Origin: an uncultured Lachnospiraceae bacterium
GTDB lineage: Bacteria; Bacillota; Clostridia; Lachnospirales; Lachnospiraceae
DNA: 64,000 nucleotides
Direction of reading: 5' to 3'
Assembly (NCBI GenBank): GCA_910586025.1
Contig: CAJUIO010000002.1
Span: 24,641 to 88,640, forward strand
Part shown: positions 7,392 through 16,686 of the stretch, piece by piece
Layout of the letters: every line of letters starts with the position of its first letter
Numbering within the stretch: the stretch's first letter is position 1
Position numbers and translations under genes: made by a program
Notes under the pieces: generated by a model
Told to the model about the DNA's origin: nothing
Database searches by the model: none
The model's input: the letters and a program-made list of their open reading frames with translations, nothing else

Positions 7392-8606
7392 ATGAACAGG
7401 GAATTAATGGAAGCACTTGATATTCTGGAGAAGGAGAAGGAGATCAGCAAGGAAACTCTTTTTGAAGCGATTGAGAATTCTTTGATCACGGCATGTAAGA
7501 ATCATTTTGGCAAGTCTGACAATATTAAAGTGGAGATTGACAGGGAAAGCTGTGATTTTCTGTGCTATGCGGAGAAGGAAATCGTGGAGGAGGTGGAGGA
7601 CGACTGCCTTCAGATCACCCTTGAGGACGCGGTTAAGATCAAATCTGACGCGGAGCTTGGGGAGATCATCCACGTGGAGATCAAGTCCAAGGAATTCGGA
7701 CGGATCGCGACCCAGAACGCCAAGAACGTGATACTGCAGAAGATCCGGGAGGAAGAGAGAAGCGTCATCTACAACCAGTATTTTGAGAAGGAAAAGGATG
7801 TGGTCACCGGGATTGTACAGCGTTATCTCGGAAGAAACATCAGCATTAACCTGGGCAAGGCGGACGGAATCCTGAATGAGAGCGAGCAGGTAAAGAGCGA
7901 GACCTTCAAGCCGACGGAGAGAATCAAGGTTTATATTCTCGAGGTGAAGAATACGCCAAAGGGCCCCAGAATTCTGGTGAGCCGGACCCATCCCGAGCTG
8001 GTTAAGAGACTGTTTGAGGCGGAAGTGACGGAGATCAAGGACGGAACCGTGGAGATCATGAGCATTGCGAGGGAAGCGGGAAGCAGAACCAAGATGGCGG
8101 TCCGCTCCATGAATCCCAATGTGGACGCGGTGGGAGCCTGCGTGGGACTGAACGGCGCCAGGGTCAATTCCATTGTGGAGGAGCTTCGGGGAGAGAAGAT
8201 CGACATTATCAACTGGGATGATAACCCGGGCAACCTGATCCAGAACGCTTTATCCCCTGCCAAGATCGTGGCCGTGTTTGCGGATCCGGACGAGAAGACG
8301 GCAAAGGTGGTGGTTCCCGACTATCAGCTCTCCCTTGCAATCGGCAAGGAAGGACAGAACGCAAGGCTGGCGGCAAGGCTGACAGGCTACAAGATCGACA
8401 TCAAGAGTGAGACACAGGCAAAGGATGCTCCCGGCTTCCGGTATGAGGATTATGAGGACGAATACGAGGAATATGAGGAAGGGGAGTATGAGGAGGAGTA
8501 TTCCGGGGAGGAAGAGACCGGGGAATACTCCGAAGAGGAATATCGGGAGGAAGGATACGACGGAGAATACGAGGAAACGGAATTTGACAGAGAGGATCCG
8601 GAGTAG
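7392..8606 (+). CDS. nusA: Transcription termination/antitermination protein NusA
   Basis: 404 residues. Binds RNA polymerase and nascent RNA and affects pausing, termination and antitermination. The order is an N-terminal polymerase-binding domain (from MNRELMEALDILEKEKE), an S1 domain near residues 135-200 (VTGIVQRYLGRNISINLG), then two KH domains (VGACVGLNGARVNSIVEELRGEKIDI and LAIGKEGQNARLAARLTGYKIDI). After residue about 345 comes an unusually acidic, Tyr/Glu-rich tail of roughly 55 residues, instead of the acidic repeats found in Proteobacteria. The second gene of the operon. Confidence 0.96.
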   Translation: MNRELMEALDILEKEKEISKETLFEAIENSLITACKNHFGKSDNIKVEIDRESCDFLCYAEKEIVEEVEDDCLQITLEDAVKIKSDAELGEIIHVEIKSKEFGRIATQNAKNVILQKIREEERSVIYNQYFEKEKDVVTGIVQRYLGRNISINLGKADGILNESEQVKSETFKPTERIKVYILEVKNTPKGPRILVSRTHPELVKRLFEAEVTEIKDGTVEIMSIAREAGSRTKMAVRSMNPNVDAVGACVGLNGARVNSIVEELRGEKIDIINWDDNPGNLIQNALSPAKIVAVFADPDEKTAKVVVPDYQLSLAIGKEGQNARLAARLTGYKIDIKSETQAKDAPGFRYEDYEDEYEEYEEGEYEEEYSGEEETGEYSEEEYREEGYDGEYEETEFDREDPE

Positions 8607-8621
8607 GAAAGGAGTATCCGA

Positions 8622-8891
8622 ATGGCGAAGAAGATTCCGCTTAGACAATGTGTCGGATGCGGTGAGATGAAGAGCAAAAAGGAAATGATGCGGGTTCTGA
8701 GGACACCGGAGGATGCGGTTGTACTTGATAAGACAGGGAAAAAGAACGGAAGGGGCGCATACCTTTGCATGAGCAGGGAATGTCTTGTCATGGCGAGAAA
8801 AAACAAGGGGCTGGAAAGGTCTTTCAAGATAAGTATTCCGAGTGAGGTTTACGACAGCCTGGAAAAGGAGTTTGATGGGGAAGATGGATAA
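8622..8891 (+). CDS. ylxR: YlxR (RnpM) RNA-binding protein
   Basis: 89 residues, DUF448 family. Family signature RQCVGCGEMKSKKEMMRVLR at the N-terminus, then GRGAYLCMSRECL and a basic region. The B. subtilis homologue binds RNase P RNA and modulates its activity. Basic and cytosolic. The gene lies between nusA and ylxQ, its standard position. Its last codons overlap the start of ylxQ. Confidence 0.93.
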   Translation: MAKKIPLRQCVGCGEMKSKKEMMRVLRTPEDAVVLDKTGKKNGRGAYLCMSRECLVMARKNKGLERSFKISIPSEVYDSLEKEFDGEDG

Positions 8892-9189
8892 GGTGCTGTC
8901 ACTTCTGGGACTGTGTGCCAGAGGAGGGAATCTGGTGAGCGGAGAATTCTCTACGGAAAAAGCAGTAAAAAGCGGAAAAGCGGCGCTTGTGATCGTGGGA
9001 GCGGACGCTTCGGACAATACAAAAAAGATGTTTACCAACATGTGCGAATACCGCAGCGTACCGATTTATTTTTACTCTTCAAAGGAGGAGCTTGGAAGGG
9101 CGGTGGGTAAGGAAATGCGCTCGTCAGCGGCCGTTTTGAACAGTGGCCTGGCGAAGAGCATAATCGGACACTTGGAAAGTCAAAAATAA
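8875..9189 (+). CDS. ylxQ: YlxQ, L7Ae-family ribosomal-protein-like
   Basis: 104 residues with the L7Ae/L30e fold that binds kink-turn RNA. Reads KVLSLLGLCARGGNLVSGE, then VIVGADASDNTKKM and the C-terminal AVLNSGLAKSI. ATG 8875 (MGKMDKVLSLLG) parallels the N-terminus of B. subtilis YlxQ and has AAGGAG four bases upstream; ATG 8884 is the alternative. Either start overlaps ylxR, implying translational coupling. No independent promoter was seen. Confidence 0.9.
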   Translation: MGKMDKVLSLLGLCARGGNLVSGEFSTEKAVKSGKAALVIVGADASDNTKKMFTNMCEYRSVPIYFYSSKEELGRAVGKEMRSSAAVLNSGLAKSIIGHLESQK

Positions 9190-9204
9190 GGCGGAGGTAA
9201 TGGA

Positions 9205-12200
9205 ATGGCCAAATTGAAGGTACATGAACTTGCAAAGGAATTGGATAAGCAGAGCAAAGAGATAATTGCTTTCTTACAAAATAAAGGAATTGAAGTAAAG
9301 GCAGCCCAGAGCTGTATCGAGGAGGATGCGGCCATGCTTGTCCGCAAGGCCTTTGGAAAGGCCCCGGCTCCCGCAAAGGAGAATGAGGGTCCGGCAAAGA
9401 CAGGAGCGGAGAAGAAGCCGTCACAGAAAGCCCCTAAAGCGGAGGCAAAAAAGACAGACAGCCCGTCGGACGCTGCAGCTGCAGGAAACGGCGGGGCTGC
9501 GGTAAAAAACAGGGAAGACGTGAGAGAAATGGGAAAAGAGACACAAAAGGGCCAGGCTTCCGGTCAGGAGCAGCCGAAGAAGAAAAAGAAAATAATCTTT
9601 GTCAGCAATCCCCATAACAGTAATTTTTCGTCCGGTAACCGGTCGGGAAGCAATGACAGAAGACAAAATCAGAACCAGAATCAGAACCAGAACCGCAGGC
9701 AGCAGGGACAGGGCGGGACGGGACGTTCCGGACAGGGACGGCAGCAGGAGGTGCCTCACAAGATTATAAGGCCCCTTACGGCACCCTCCGTTCCGGACAC
9801 CATGAAGCCTGACTTCAAGCAGAATGCCAGAAGGATGGAAAACGAGAGAGTGCGCAGCGCCGCGGCCAAGAAGGAAGCCGATGCGGCAGCGGCAGCTGCC
9901 GCGCTTGCGGCGGCGAATGCCGCTGCCGCAGAAAACAAACCGAAAGCGCCCGCGGCAGGAAATGCGGCCAAGGCGCCGGAAGGAAACCGCAGCGGACAGA
10001 GTATGCGCACGGGAGCGCCCCGTCAGGGTTCCCAGGGCGGTCAGGAGAACCGGGGGCAGAGAACGCCTTCAAGAGAGGGAAGGTTTCAGAGAAATGAGAG
10101 AACTCAGGGAAATGCTGGCGGCAATCAGGAGCAAAGGAATGGCAGGAACGACTCCAGGGGATCTTCTTATGGTAATCGCCAAGGTGGTTCAAATAACAGG
10201 GGTGATTTCCGCGGCGGCGGGCCTAATCAGAATAATAGCAGACCTGGCGGCGGTGGCGGCCGTCCTGAAAGAGGAAACGGCGGGCAGGACAATCGCTTTA
10301 AAAGGCCTGACAGGCAGAATAAGAATTTTATACCCGACGCGCCGATTAAGGATACCGAAAAGCACAGGGAGGATGAGAAGCGCAGGAACAATCAGGAGCG
10401 CGATAAGAAATCCAAGAAGGACTTCATCTACGAAGAGGATGATGTAGCGGTAAAGGGAAAAAACAAGGCCGGCAGATTTATCAAGCCGGAGAAGAAGGCG
10501 GAGACCGTGGTGGAGGAGCAGATCAAGGTGATCACGCTTCCGGATTCCCTGACCATCAAGGAGCTGGCGGATAAGATGAAGCTGCAGCCCTCGGTCATCA
10601 TCAAAAAGCTTTTCCTTCAGGGACAGATCGTTACGGTGAACTCGGAGATTTCCTTTGAGGATGCGGAGAATATTGCCATTGAGCACGACATTATCTGCGA
10701 GAGAGAGGTAAAGGTCGATATAATCGAGGAGCTCCTCAAGGAAGAGGAGGATTCGGAGGAAAAGATGCTTCAAAGGCCGCCCGTCATCTGCGTTATGGGC
10801 CATGTTGACCACGGTAAGACCTCCCTTCTGGACGCTATCCGGAAAACAAATGTCACGGATAAGGAGGCCGGAGGTATTACGCAGCACATAGGTGCGTATA
10901 CTGTAAATGTTAACGGTCAGAGCATTACGTTCCTGGATACGCCGGGCCACGAGGCGTTTACCGCCATGCGTATGAGGGGAGCGAATTCCACGGATATTGC
11001 GATTCTGGTGATTGCCGCGGACGACGGCGTTATGCCTCAGACCGTTGAGGCAATCAACCATGCCAAGGCTGCGGGAATCGAGATCATTGTTGCAGTCAAT
11101 AAGATCGATAAGCCCGGTGCCAACATTGACAGGGTAAAGCAGGAGATGACAGAGTATGAGCTGATCCCCGTGGACTGGGGCGGAACCACGGAGTTTGTTC
11201 CGGTATCCGCAAAATCCGGGGAGGGAATCGAGACTCTTCTGGAAACCATTCTGCTGACGGCGGAGATTCTGGAGCTCAAGGCAAACCCGGACCGCCGGGC
11301 AAGAGGACTTGTGATCGAGGCGGAGCTGGATAAGGGACGCGGTTCCGTGGCCACTGTTCTGGTACAGAAGGGTACTCTGCACGTGGGAGACTTCATTTCG
11401 GCAGGGGCAAGCCACGGCAAGGTAAGGGCCATGATCGACGATAAGGGAAGAAGAGTCAAGGAAGCGCTTCCTTCCACGCCGGTTGAAATTCTCGGTCTTT
11501 CCGACGTGCCAAGCGCAGGAGAGGTCTTCATCGCCCATGAGAGCGACAAGGTGGCCAAATCCTATGCGGAAACGTATCTGGCGCAGAACAAGGAAAAGAT
11601 GCTGGAAGAGACCAAGGCAAAGATGTCGCTGGACGATCTGTTTACACAGATTCAGGCCGGAAACCTGAAGGAGCTGAACATTATCGTGAAGGCGGATGTG
11701 CAGGGAAGCGTGGAGGCGGTGAAGCAGAGCCTCATGAAGCTGTCCAACGAGGAGGTCGTGGTGAAGTGCATTCACGGCGGCGTGGGAGCCATCAACGAAT
11801 CGGATGTCTCGCTTGCGTCGGCATCCTCGGCTATCATTATCGGCTTCAATGTGCGTCCGGACGCCATGGCAAAGACCATTGCGGAGAGAGAGGGCGTGGA
11901 TATCAGGCTTTACCGCGTGATCTATCAGGCCATCGAGGATATTGAGGCGGCCATGAAGGGAATGCTCGATCCCGTCTTTGAGGAAAAGGTAATCGGCCAT
12001 GCGGAGGTAAGACAGATTTTCCGTGCTTCCGCAGTTGGAAATATTGCGGGCTCTTACGTGCTTGACGGTGAATTCCACAGAGACTGTAAGGTGCGCATTA
12101 CAAGAGAAGGCGAGCAGATTTATGAAGGCCAGCTTAAATCACTGAAGAGATTCAAGGACGACGTGAAGGAGGTCAGGGCCGGGTTTGAGTGCGGTCTTGT

Positions 12201-12273
12201 GTTCGAGGGCTTTGACCAGATGCACGAGCTTGATATCGTGGAAGCTTATATTATGGTGGAGGTTCCCAGGTGA
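9205..12273 (+). CDS. infB: Translation initiation factor IF-2
   Basis: 1022 residues, longer than the roughly 720-residue B. subtilis protein. GTPase that brings fMet-tRNA to the ribosome. An IF2_N helical domain (KVHELAKELDKQSKEIIAFLQ) opens the protein. It is followed by about 400 residues of low-complexity linker: alanine-rich stretches, repeated Asn-Gln pairs near residue 153, and long Gly/Arg/Asn-rich runs. A second IF2_N unit (ITLPDSLTIKELADKMKL) precedes the GTPase domain. G1 is GHVDHGKTS at about residue 532; DTPGHEAF and NKIDKP follow. Domains II to IV complete the C-terminus. Stop overlaps the rbfA start. Confidence 0.97.
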   Translation: MAKLKVHELAKELDKQSKEIIAFLQNKGIEVKAAQSCIEEDAAMLVRKAFGKAPAPAKENEGPAKTGAEKKPSQKAPKAEAKKTDSPSDAAAAGNGGAAVKNREDVREMGKETQKGQASGQEQPKKKKKIIFVSNPHNSNFSSGNRSGSNDRRQNQNQNQNQNRRQQGQGGTGRSGQGRQQEVPHKIIRPLTAPSVPDTMKPDFKQNARRMENERVRSAAAKKEADAAAAAAALAAANAAAAENKPKAPAAGNAAKAPEGNRSGQSMRTGAPRQGSQGGQENRGQRTPSREGRFQRNERTQGNAGGNQEQRNGRNDSRGSSYGNRQGGSNNRGDFRGGGPNQNNSRPGGGGGRPERGNGGQDNRFKRPDRQNKNFIPDAPIKDTEKHREDEKRRNNQERDKKSKKDFIYEEDDVAVKGKNKAGRFIKPEKKAETVVEEQIKVITLPDSLTIKELADKMKLQPSVIIKKLFLQGQIVTVNSEISFEDAENIAIEHDIICEREVKVDIIEELLKEEEDSEEKMLQRPPVICVMGHVDHGKTSLLDAIRKTNVTDKEAGGITQHIGAYTVNVNGQSITFLDTPGHEAFTAMRMRGANSTDIAILVIAADDGVMPQTVEAINHAKAAGIEIIVAVNKIDKPGANIDRVKQEMTEYELIPVDWGGTTEFVPVSAKSGEGIETLLETILLTAEILELKANPDRRARGLVIEAELDKGRGSVATVLVQKGTLHVGDFISAGASHGKVRAMIDDKGRRVKEALPSTPVEILGLSDVPSAGEVFIAHESDKVAKSYAETYLAQNKEKMLEETKAKMSLDDLFTQIQAGNLKELNIIVKADVQGSVEAVKQSLMKLSNEEVVVKCIHGGVGAINESDVSLASASSAIIIGFNVRPDAMAKTIAEREGVDIRLYRVIYQAIEDIEAAMKGMLDPVFEEKVIGHAEVRQIFRASAVGNIAGSYVLDGEFHRDCKVRITREGEQIYEGQLKSLKRFKDDVKEVRAGFECGLVFEGFDQMHELDIVEAYIMVEVPR

Positions 12274-12635
12274 GAAAAAACAGTATGAAAAATACCCGTA
12301 TCAACGGGGAGGTTCTAAGAGTGCTTGCGGAGATTATAAGGGGGGAGATCAAGGATCCGAGGATCAGCCCCCTGACCAGTGTGGTGGCCGTGGAGGTGGC
12401 GCCGGATCTTAAGACCTGTAAGGCGTGGATCAGCGTTTACGGGGAGGAAGAGGCAAAGGCGGACACGCTCGAAGGGCTGCAGAGTGCGGAGGGCTATATC
12501 AGAAGCCAGCTGGCAAAGAGAATCAATCTGCGGAACACACCCGAGATCCGCTTTATCGTGGACGAATCCATCGCCTACGGTGTGAGAATGTCCAAACTGA
12601 TAGATGATGTAGTGAAAAGTGATGAAGAAAATTGA
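12270..12635 (+). CDS. rbfA: 30S ribosome-binding factor RbfA
   Basis: 121 residues, KH-like fold; binds the 30S subunit during 16S rRNA maturation and cold adaptation. Reads RKNSMKNTRINGEVLRVLAEIIRGEIKDPRI, the family's N-terminus, and ends with IRFIVDESIAYGVRMSKLID. GTG 12270 is chosen because the MRKNS N-terminus is the common one in clostridial homologues and it overlaps the infB stop by four bases (GTGA); ATG 12285 is possible. Translationally coupled to infB. Confidence 0.93.
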   Translation: MRKNSMKNTRINGEVLRVLAEIIRGEIKDPRISPLTSVVAVEVAPDLKTCKAWISVYGEEEAKADTLEGLQSAEGYIRSQLAKRINLRNTPEIRFIVDESIAYGVRMSKLIDDVVKSDEEN

Positions 12636-12673
12636 GTCCAGAGTTGCGGGACAGGAAAGAATCGAGGATTGGC

Positions 12674-13651
12674 ATGAATATTTTAGATGAAGTGAAAGAG
12701 GCAGGGACCATTGGCATCAGCGGGCATGTAAGGCCGGACGGAGATTGTGTGGGTTCTGTTATGGGATTATATCTCTATCTGAAAAAGGCCTGCCCGGGAG
12801 CCCGGGTGCAGGCGATGCTTGAAAAGCCGGCAGACATCTTCTCCTGTATCAGTCAGGTTGAGGAGCTTTGCACTGATTTTGTCCCTGCTGTGGAAAAATT
12901 TGATGTTTTTATTGCGCTGGATGCGGAGAAATCAAGACTGGGGGAGGCGGAGCGCTTCTTTGACGCTGCGGGAAAGAGGATCAACATTGATCATCATATC
13001 AGCAATGCAAGGGGCAGCGGGGACGTGAACTATATTGTTACGGACGCAAGCTCCACCAGCGAACTTGTCTATGACGTGATAGAGGATAAGGAGGCGCTGG
13101 ATGCGGATATCGCCAAGGCGCTGTACATAGGAATCATCCACGACACGGGAGTATTCCAGTATTCCAATACATCTCCAAAGACACTGAGGGTTGCTGCGGA
13201 GCTGATCGGCTACGGGTTTGATTTTTCGTCCATCATTGACGAGACCTTTTACGAAAAGACATATATCCAGAACCAGATTCTGGGAAGGGCCCTTTTGGAG
13301 AGCATTCTCTTCATGGACGGAAAGTGCCTTGTCAGTATGGTTGACAAAAAGACGCTGGCATTTTACAATGCGTCTCCCCAGGATCTTGAGGGAATCGCAA
13401 GCCACCTGCGGAGCACGAAAGGGGTGGAATGCGCCATCTTTATGTATCAGACGGACAATATGGAATACAAGGTAAGCCTACGCTCCGGCGGGGCGGTGAA
13501 CGTGGCCGAGGTAGCCTCCTTCTTTGGCGGCGGCGGACATGTGAAGGCGGCGGGCGTTACCATGCAGGGAACCTTTTACGATATTGTGAACAACCTGTCG
13601 GCACAGATTGACAAGCAGCTTAAGAAGGGGCAGATATGTACCACGGAATGA
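12674..13651 (+). CDS. nrnA: DHH/DHHA1 phosphoesterase, NrnA-like
   Basis: 325 residues. NrnA enzymes degrade nanoRNA and dephosphorylate pAp. Metal-binding motifs are GHVRPDGDCVGSVMGL, FIALDAEKS, the DHH motif in NIDHHISNARG, and GIIHDTGVFQYSN. The C-terminal DHHA1 domain has the glycine-rich FFGGGGHVKAAG. ATG 12674 is taken with GAGGA five bases upstream; an upstream TTG at 12632 overlapping the rbfA stop would add 14 residues unlike the family. Standard position between rbfA and truB in Firmicutes. Confidence 0.9.
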   Translation: MNILDEVKEAGTIGISGHVRPDGDCVGSVMGLYLYLKKACPGARVQAMLEKPADIFSCISQVEELCTDFVPAVEKFDVFIALDAEKSRLGEAERFFDAAGKRINIDHHISNARGSGDVNYIVTDASSTSELVYDVIEDKEALDADIAKALYIGIIHDTGVFQYSNTSPKTLRVAAELIGYGFDFSSIIDETFYEKTYIQNQILGRALLESILFMDGKCLVSMVDKKTLAFYNASPQDLEGIASHLRSTKGVECAIFMYQTDNMEYKVSLRSGGAVNVAEVASFFGGGGHVKAAGVTMQGTFYDIVNNLSAQIDKQLKKGQICTTE

Positions 13652-14535
13652 TCAATGTTTACAAGGAAAAGGGCTTTACCTCCCACGACGTGGTGGCGAA
13701 GCTGAGGGGAATCTGCAAACAGAAAAAGATCGGACATACAGGAACCCTTGACCCGGATGCGGTTGGGGTTCTTCCTGTCTGTCTGGGCACGGCCACCAAG
13801 GTCTGCGACATGCTCACGGACAGGGATAAGGAATATATTGCAAGGCTGCGTCTTGGAATCACCACGGACACTCAGGATCTCACGGGAAAAGTGCTCTCTC
13901 AGGGGGAGATACGGGTAAGCGCAGAGGGGGCCGCACAGGTGATTTGCGGCTTTAGGGGGGAGCAGCAGCAGATCCCGCCCATGTATTCCGCCCTGAAGGT
14001 TAACGGCAAAAAGCTGTATGAGCTTGCCAGGCAGGGAAAAGAGGTGGAGCGTTCCCCCAGGCCCGTCACGGTACACGAGATAGAGATTCTGGAGGAGGAT
14101 ATACCGGAGTTCACCATCCGGGTCAGATGCTCAAAGGGAACCTATATCAGAACGCTGTGCCATGATATCGGACAAAGGCTCGGCTGCGGTGCGGCAATGG
14201 CATCCCTGATAAGGTCCAGGGCGGGGGAGTTTGCCGTAGAGGATTCCCGGACCCTGGGACAGCTCCAGGAGCTTGCGGACCAGGGAAGGCTTATGGAGGC
14301 CGTGGTGCCGGTGGAGAGGCTTTTTGAGGAGCTTCCCTCGGCAACCGCAAAGGAGAGTGCCCAAAAGGCCCTGCAGAACGGAAACCGGCTTGCGGAATCG
14401 CAGCTTGCGGAGCAGGTCAGGGAGAGCAGGATGCGTATGTACAGCCATGAGGGAAGGTTTTACGGCATCTACGGGTACGAGGAGGCAAGTAAGCTTTACT
14501 GTCCTGTCAAGCTTTTTATAAGCGAACAGGAATAA
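13636..14535 (+). CDS. truB: tRNA pseudouridine-55 synthase TruB
   Basis: 299 residues. Converts U55 of the tRNA T-loop to pseudouridine. Catalytic Asp39 lies in GHTGTLDPDAVGVLPVC. Further motifs are IPPMYSALKVNGKKLYELARQG and the RCSKGTYIRTLCHDIG segment. The C-terminal portion is a PUA-like tail. The start overlaps the end of nrnA by 16 bases, with AAGAAGGGG just before it. Part of the rimP-ribF transcription unit. Confidence 0.95.
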   Translation: MYHGMINVYKEKGFTSHDVVAKLRGICKQKKIGHTGTLDPDAVGVLPVCLGTATKVCDMLTDRDKEYIARLRLGITTDTQDLTGKVLSQGEIRVSAEGAAQVICGFRGEQQQIPPMYSALKVNGKKLYELARQGKEVERSPRPVTVHEIEILEEDIPEFTIRVRCSKGTYIRTLCHDIGQRLGCGAAMASLIRSRAGEFAVEDSRTLGQLQELADQGRLMEAVVPVERLFEELPSATAKESAQKALQNGNRLAESQLAEQVRESRMRMYSHEGRFYGIYGYEEASKLYCPVKLFISEQE

Positions 14536-14563
14536 GACCAGAATAGGAGAGACTGTTTCATTT

Positions 14564-15481
14564 ATGCAGATAATAAGAGGTACGGCGGAATTTCAGATCG
14601 GGGAGGAGACTGCGGCCGCCATTGGAAAGTTTGACGGGATTCACAGAGGGCATCAGGCTTTACTGTCGCACATCCTGAGGAAGAAGGAGGAGGGGAAAAG
14701 AGCTGCCGTCTTTACCTTTGACCCTCCCGCTTCCGTTTTTTTTGGCAGGAATGAGAAGGAGCTCACGACCCTTCGGGAAAAGAGAAGCTTTTTTGAGCGT
14801 CTTGGAATCGACATTCTGATTGAGTTCCCGCTGAATAAGCAGACTGCCGCCATCCCCGCGCAGGAGTTTGTCCGGAGGATTCTGGCCGGCCAGATGAGGA
14901 CGGTTTACCTTGCGGCGGGAGAGGATGTGTCCTTTGGGGATAAGGGAATGGGGAACAGGGAGCTTCTCGAGAGGCTTGCCCCCGGATACGGCTGTCAGGT
15001 GGAGATTATTCCCAAGGTTTTTCAGGAGGGGCGCGAGATCAGCTCCTCCTGTGTGCGGGAGGAGGTTTTAAGAGGCCGCATGGAAAACGCCGCCGGTCTT
15101 CTTGGGAGAAGCTACAGCGTAAGCGGCACAGTGGAGCAGGGAAAAAAGCTGGGCCGAAGGCTTGGAATGCCGACCCTGAATCTCTATCCGGACGAGGACA
15201 AGCTGCTTCCCCCGAACGGAGTCTATTTTTCCAGAGTGCTCTTTCAGGAAAAGAGCCTGTACGGCACAACGAATATCGGGACAAAGCCCACGGTGAACGA
15301 TACCCCCGCGCTCAGCGTCGAGACGTATCTTTACGATTACGAGGGAGATTTGTACGGGAGGGAAATCACGGTGGAGCTGCTCCATCTGCGGCGTCCCGAG
15401 ATGAAATTCAGGGATGTGTCGGAGCTGAGAGAGCAGATGGAGAGAGATATCCGGGCCGGAAGAAACTTCCATAAAATTTGA
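14564..15481 (+). CDS. ribF: Bifunctional riboflavin kinase/FAD synthetase
   Basis: 305 residues. Phosphorylates riboflavin to FMN and adenylates it to FAD. The N-terminal FAD-synthetase domain has the nucleotidyltransferase-like GKFDGIHRGHQALL and VFTFDPPA; the C-terminal kinase domain has GRRLGMPTLNLYPDEDKLLPPNGVYF, TNIGTKPTVN and VETYLYDYEGDLYG. Usual length. Last gene of the translation cluster; no intrinsic terminator is visible before the next promoter. Flavin supply is relevant because several flavoproteins are encoded later in the window. Confidence 0.95.
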   Translation: MQIIRGTAEFQIGEETAAAIGKFDGIHRGHQALLSHILRKKEEGKRAAVFTFDPPASVFFGRNEKELTTLREKRSFFERLGIDILIEFPLNKQTAAIPAQEFVRRILAGQMRTVYLAAGEDVSFGDKGMGNRELLERLAPGYGCQVEIIPKVFQEGREISSSCVREEVLRGRMENAAGLLGRSYSVSGTVEQGKKLGRRLGMPTLNLYPDEDKLLPPNGVYFSRVLFQEKSLYGTTNIGTKPTVNDTPALSVETYLYDYEGDLYGREITVELLHLRRPEMKFRDVSELREQMERDIRAGRNFHKI

Positions 15482-15483
15482 AT

Positions 15484-15512
15484 TTGACAAAAAAATGTCC
15501 TGCTGTTATAAT
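15484..15512 (+). promoter_or_regulatory. Consensus sigma-A promoter before the NlpC/P60 gene
   Basis: TTGACA (15484-15489) and TATAAT (15507-15512) with a 17-base spacer; TG precedes the -10 by one base, making it extended as well. Both hexamers are perfect, so the cell-wall hydrolase gene is expected to be strongly expressed in vegetative cells. Confidence 0.92.
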
Positions 15513-15558
15513 GTCCTTAATGATTTTGTAACAAATTCGTAATATATGGAGGGACATT

Positions 15559-16608
15559 TTGAAGAGAGAATTTATATGCGGTATTTGTATATTGGCAGCG
15601 GGAACTATGCTCGGCGCACCCTTAAGCGCAAGGGCGGCTGAGGTTATACAGGAGTCTGTCAGCGAATCGGAGGAGCTGCTGACGGCGGGAGTGAGTGAGA
15701 TTTTTACGGATTCCCTGACAGAGGATGAGTATAAGAATATTGCCAGAGCGGCGGAAGGAGCCAGATGGGGCTACACGGATCTGGGAATCTGCAACGTGGA
15801 GGAGAATAACCTGAATATCCGCAAGGAGCCCGACGAGAGCGCCTCTCTTGTGGGCAAGCTTCCCAAGAACGCGGCCTGTGAAATTATCAGCTCCGACCAG
15901 GGCTGGGCCTACATAAAGTCCGGCAAGGTGGAGGGTTATGTGAAGGAAGAATATCTGCTTTCCGGCTTCGGCGCGGAGCAGAAGGGAAAAGAAGTGGCGA
16001 GAACCATAGCGGTATCCTCCGCCAATGCGCTGAATATCAGGGAGACCCCCAGTCTTGAATCGCAGATCGTCACCCAGGTGGCCCAGGGGGAGGAGCTTGA
16101 GATTGCGGAATTTCTGGACAGCGGCTGGATCAAGGTTTATCTGGATGATGATGAGGTTTTCGTGTCCGGCGATTATGTGGAGGTGAAGTCCGATCTTCCC
16201 ACGGCGATCACCATGACGGAGCTCCTTTACGGACAGGGCGTATCCGATGTGAGAGTGGATCTTTGTCAGTATGCGAAGCAGTTTCTTGGCAATCCCTATG
16301 TGTGGGGCGGGGTCAGCCTGACCAAGGGAGCGGACTGCTCGGGATTCGTACTCAGCGTGTTCAAAAAATACGGAGTGAGCCTTCCTCACTCGTCCAGGGC
16401 GCAGGCTAACAGCGGGACAAGCATTCAGGCATCCCAGCTTCAGCCCGGAGATCTTGTGTTTTACGCCAAGGGCGGCGTGATCAACCATGTGGCGATCTAT
16501 ATCGGAGGCGGACAGGTGATTCATGCGAGCAGCCCCAAGACGGGAATCAAGATTTCTTCCTATAATTACAGGACTCCTGCGAAGATGGTGCGGATCCTCC
16601 AGGATTAG
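15559..16608 (+). CDS. Secreted SH3-domain NlpC/P60 peptidoglycan endopeptidase
   Basis: 349 residues. Predicted exported cysteine hydrolase that cleaves peptide stems of peptidoglycan. TTG start at 15559 with GGAGGG five bases upstream; the product begins with a signal peptide ending near LSARAAEV. Two bacterial SH3 repeats follow (LNIRKEPDESASLVGKL and LNIRETPSLESQIVTQV). The C-terminal NlpC/P60 domain has the catalytic Cys in KGADCSGFVLSVFKKYG and His in VINHVAIYIGGG, with a further polar residue near VIHASS. Monocistronic with a consensus promoter. Likely role is cell separation or wall turnover; the exact bond cut is unknown. Confidence 0.9.
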   Translation: MKREFICGICILAAGTMLGAPLSARAAEVIQESVSESEELLTAGVSEIFTDSLTEDEYKNIARAAEGARWGYTDLGICNVEENNLNIRKEPDESASLVGKLPKNAACEIISSDQGWAYIKSGKVEGYVKEEYLLSGFGAEQKGKEVARTIAVSSANALNIRETPSLESQIVTQVAQGEELEIAEFLDSGWIKVYLDDDEVFVSGDYVEVKSDLPTAITMTELLYGQGVSDVRVDLCQYAKQFLGNPYVWGGVSLTKGADCSGFVLSVFKKYGVSLPHSSRAQANSGTSIQASQLQPGDLVFYAKGGVINHVAIYIGGGQVIHASSPKTGIKISSYNYRTPAKMVRILQD

Positions 16609-16630
16609 GGTGTGAGGCTTCATTTTATGC

Positions 16631-16659
16631 TTTACATGTGCGGGAAACTGTGCTATCAT
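16631..16659 (+). promoter_or_regulatory. Promoter of rpsO
   Basis: TTTACA (16631-16636) and TATCAT (16654-16659), 17 bases apart, with TGC giving an extended -10. Transcription would start near 16666 and include the leader at 16687-16728. Confidence 0.75.
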
Positions 16660-16686
16660 TGATAAGCATGAGTTCAGCCATGGCTC

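Noticed and set aside
9660..9700. Short tandem repeats in the DNA that could suggest a repeat array
   Set aside because: They encode Asn-Gln repeats in the IF-2 linker, are in frame, and have no spacers as a CRISPR array would.
10189..12078. 629-codon open frame on the minus strand opposite infB
   Set aside because: Antisense of the conserved IF-2 GTPase core; no domain or ribosome site.
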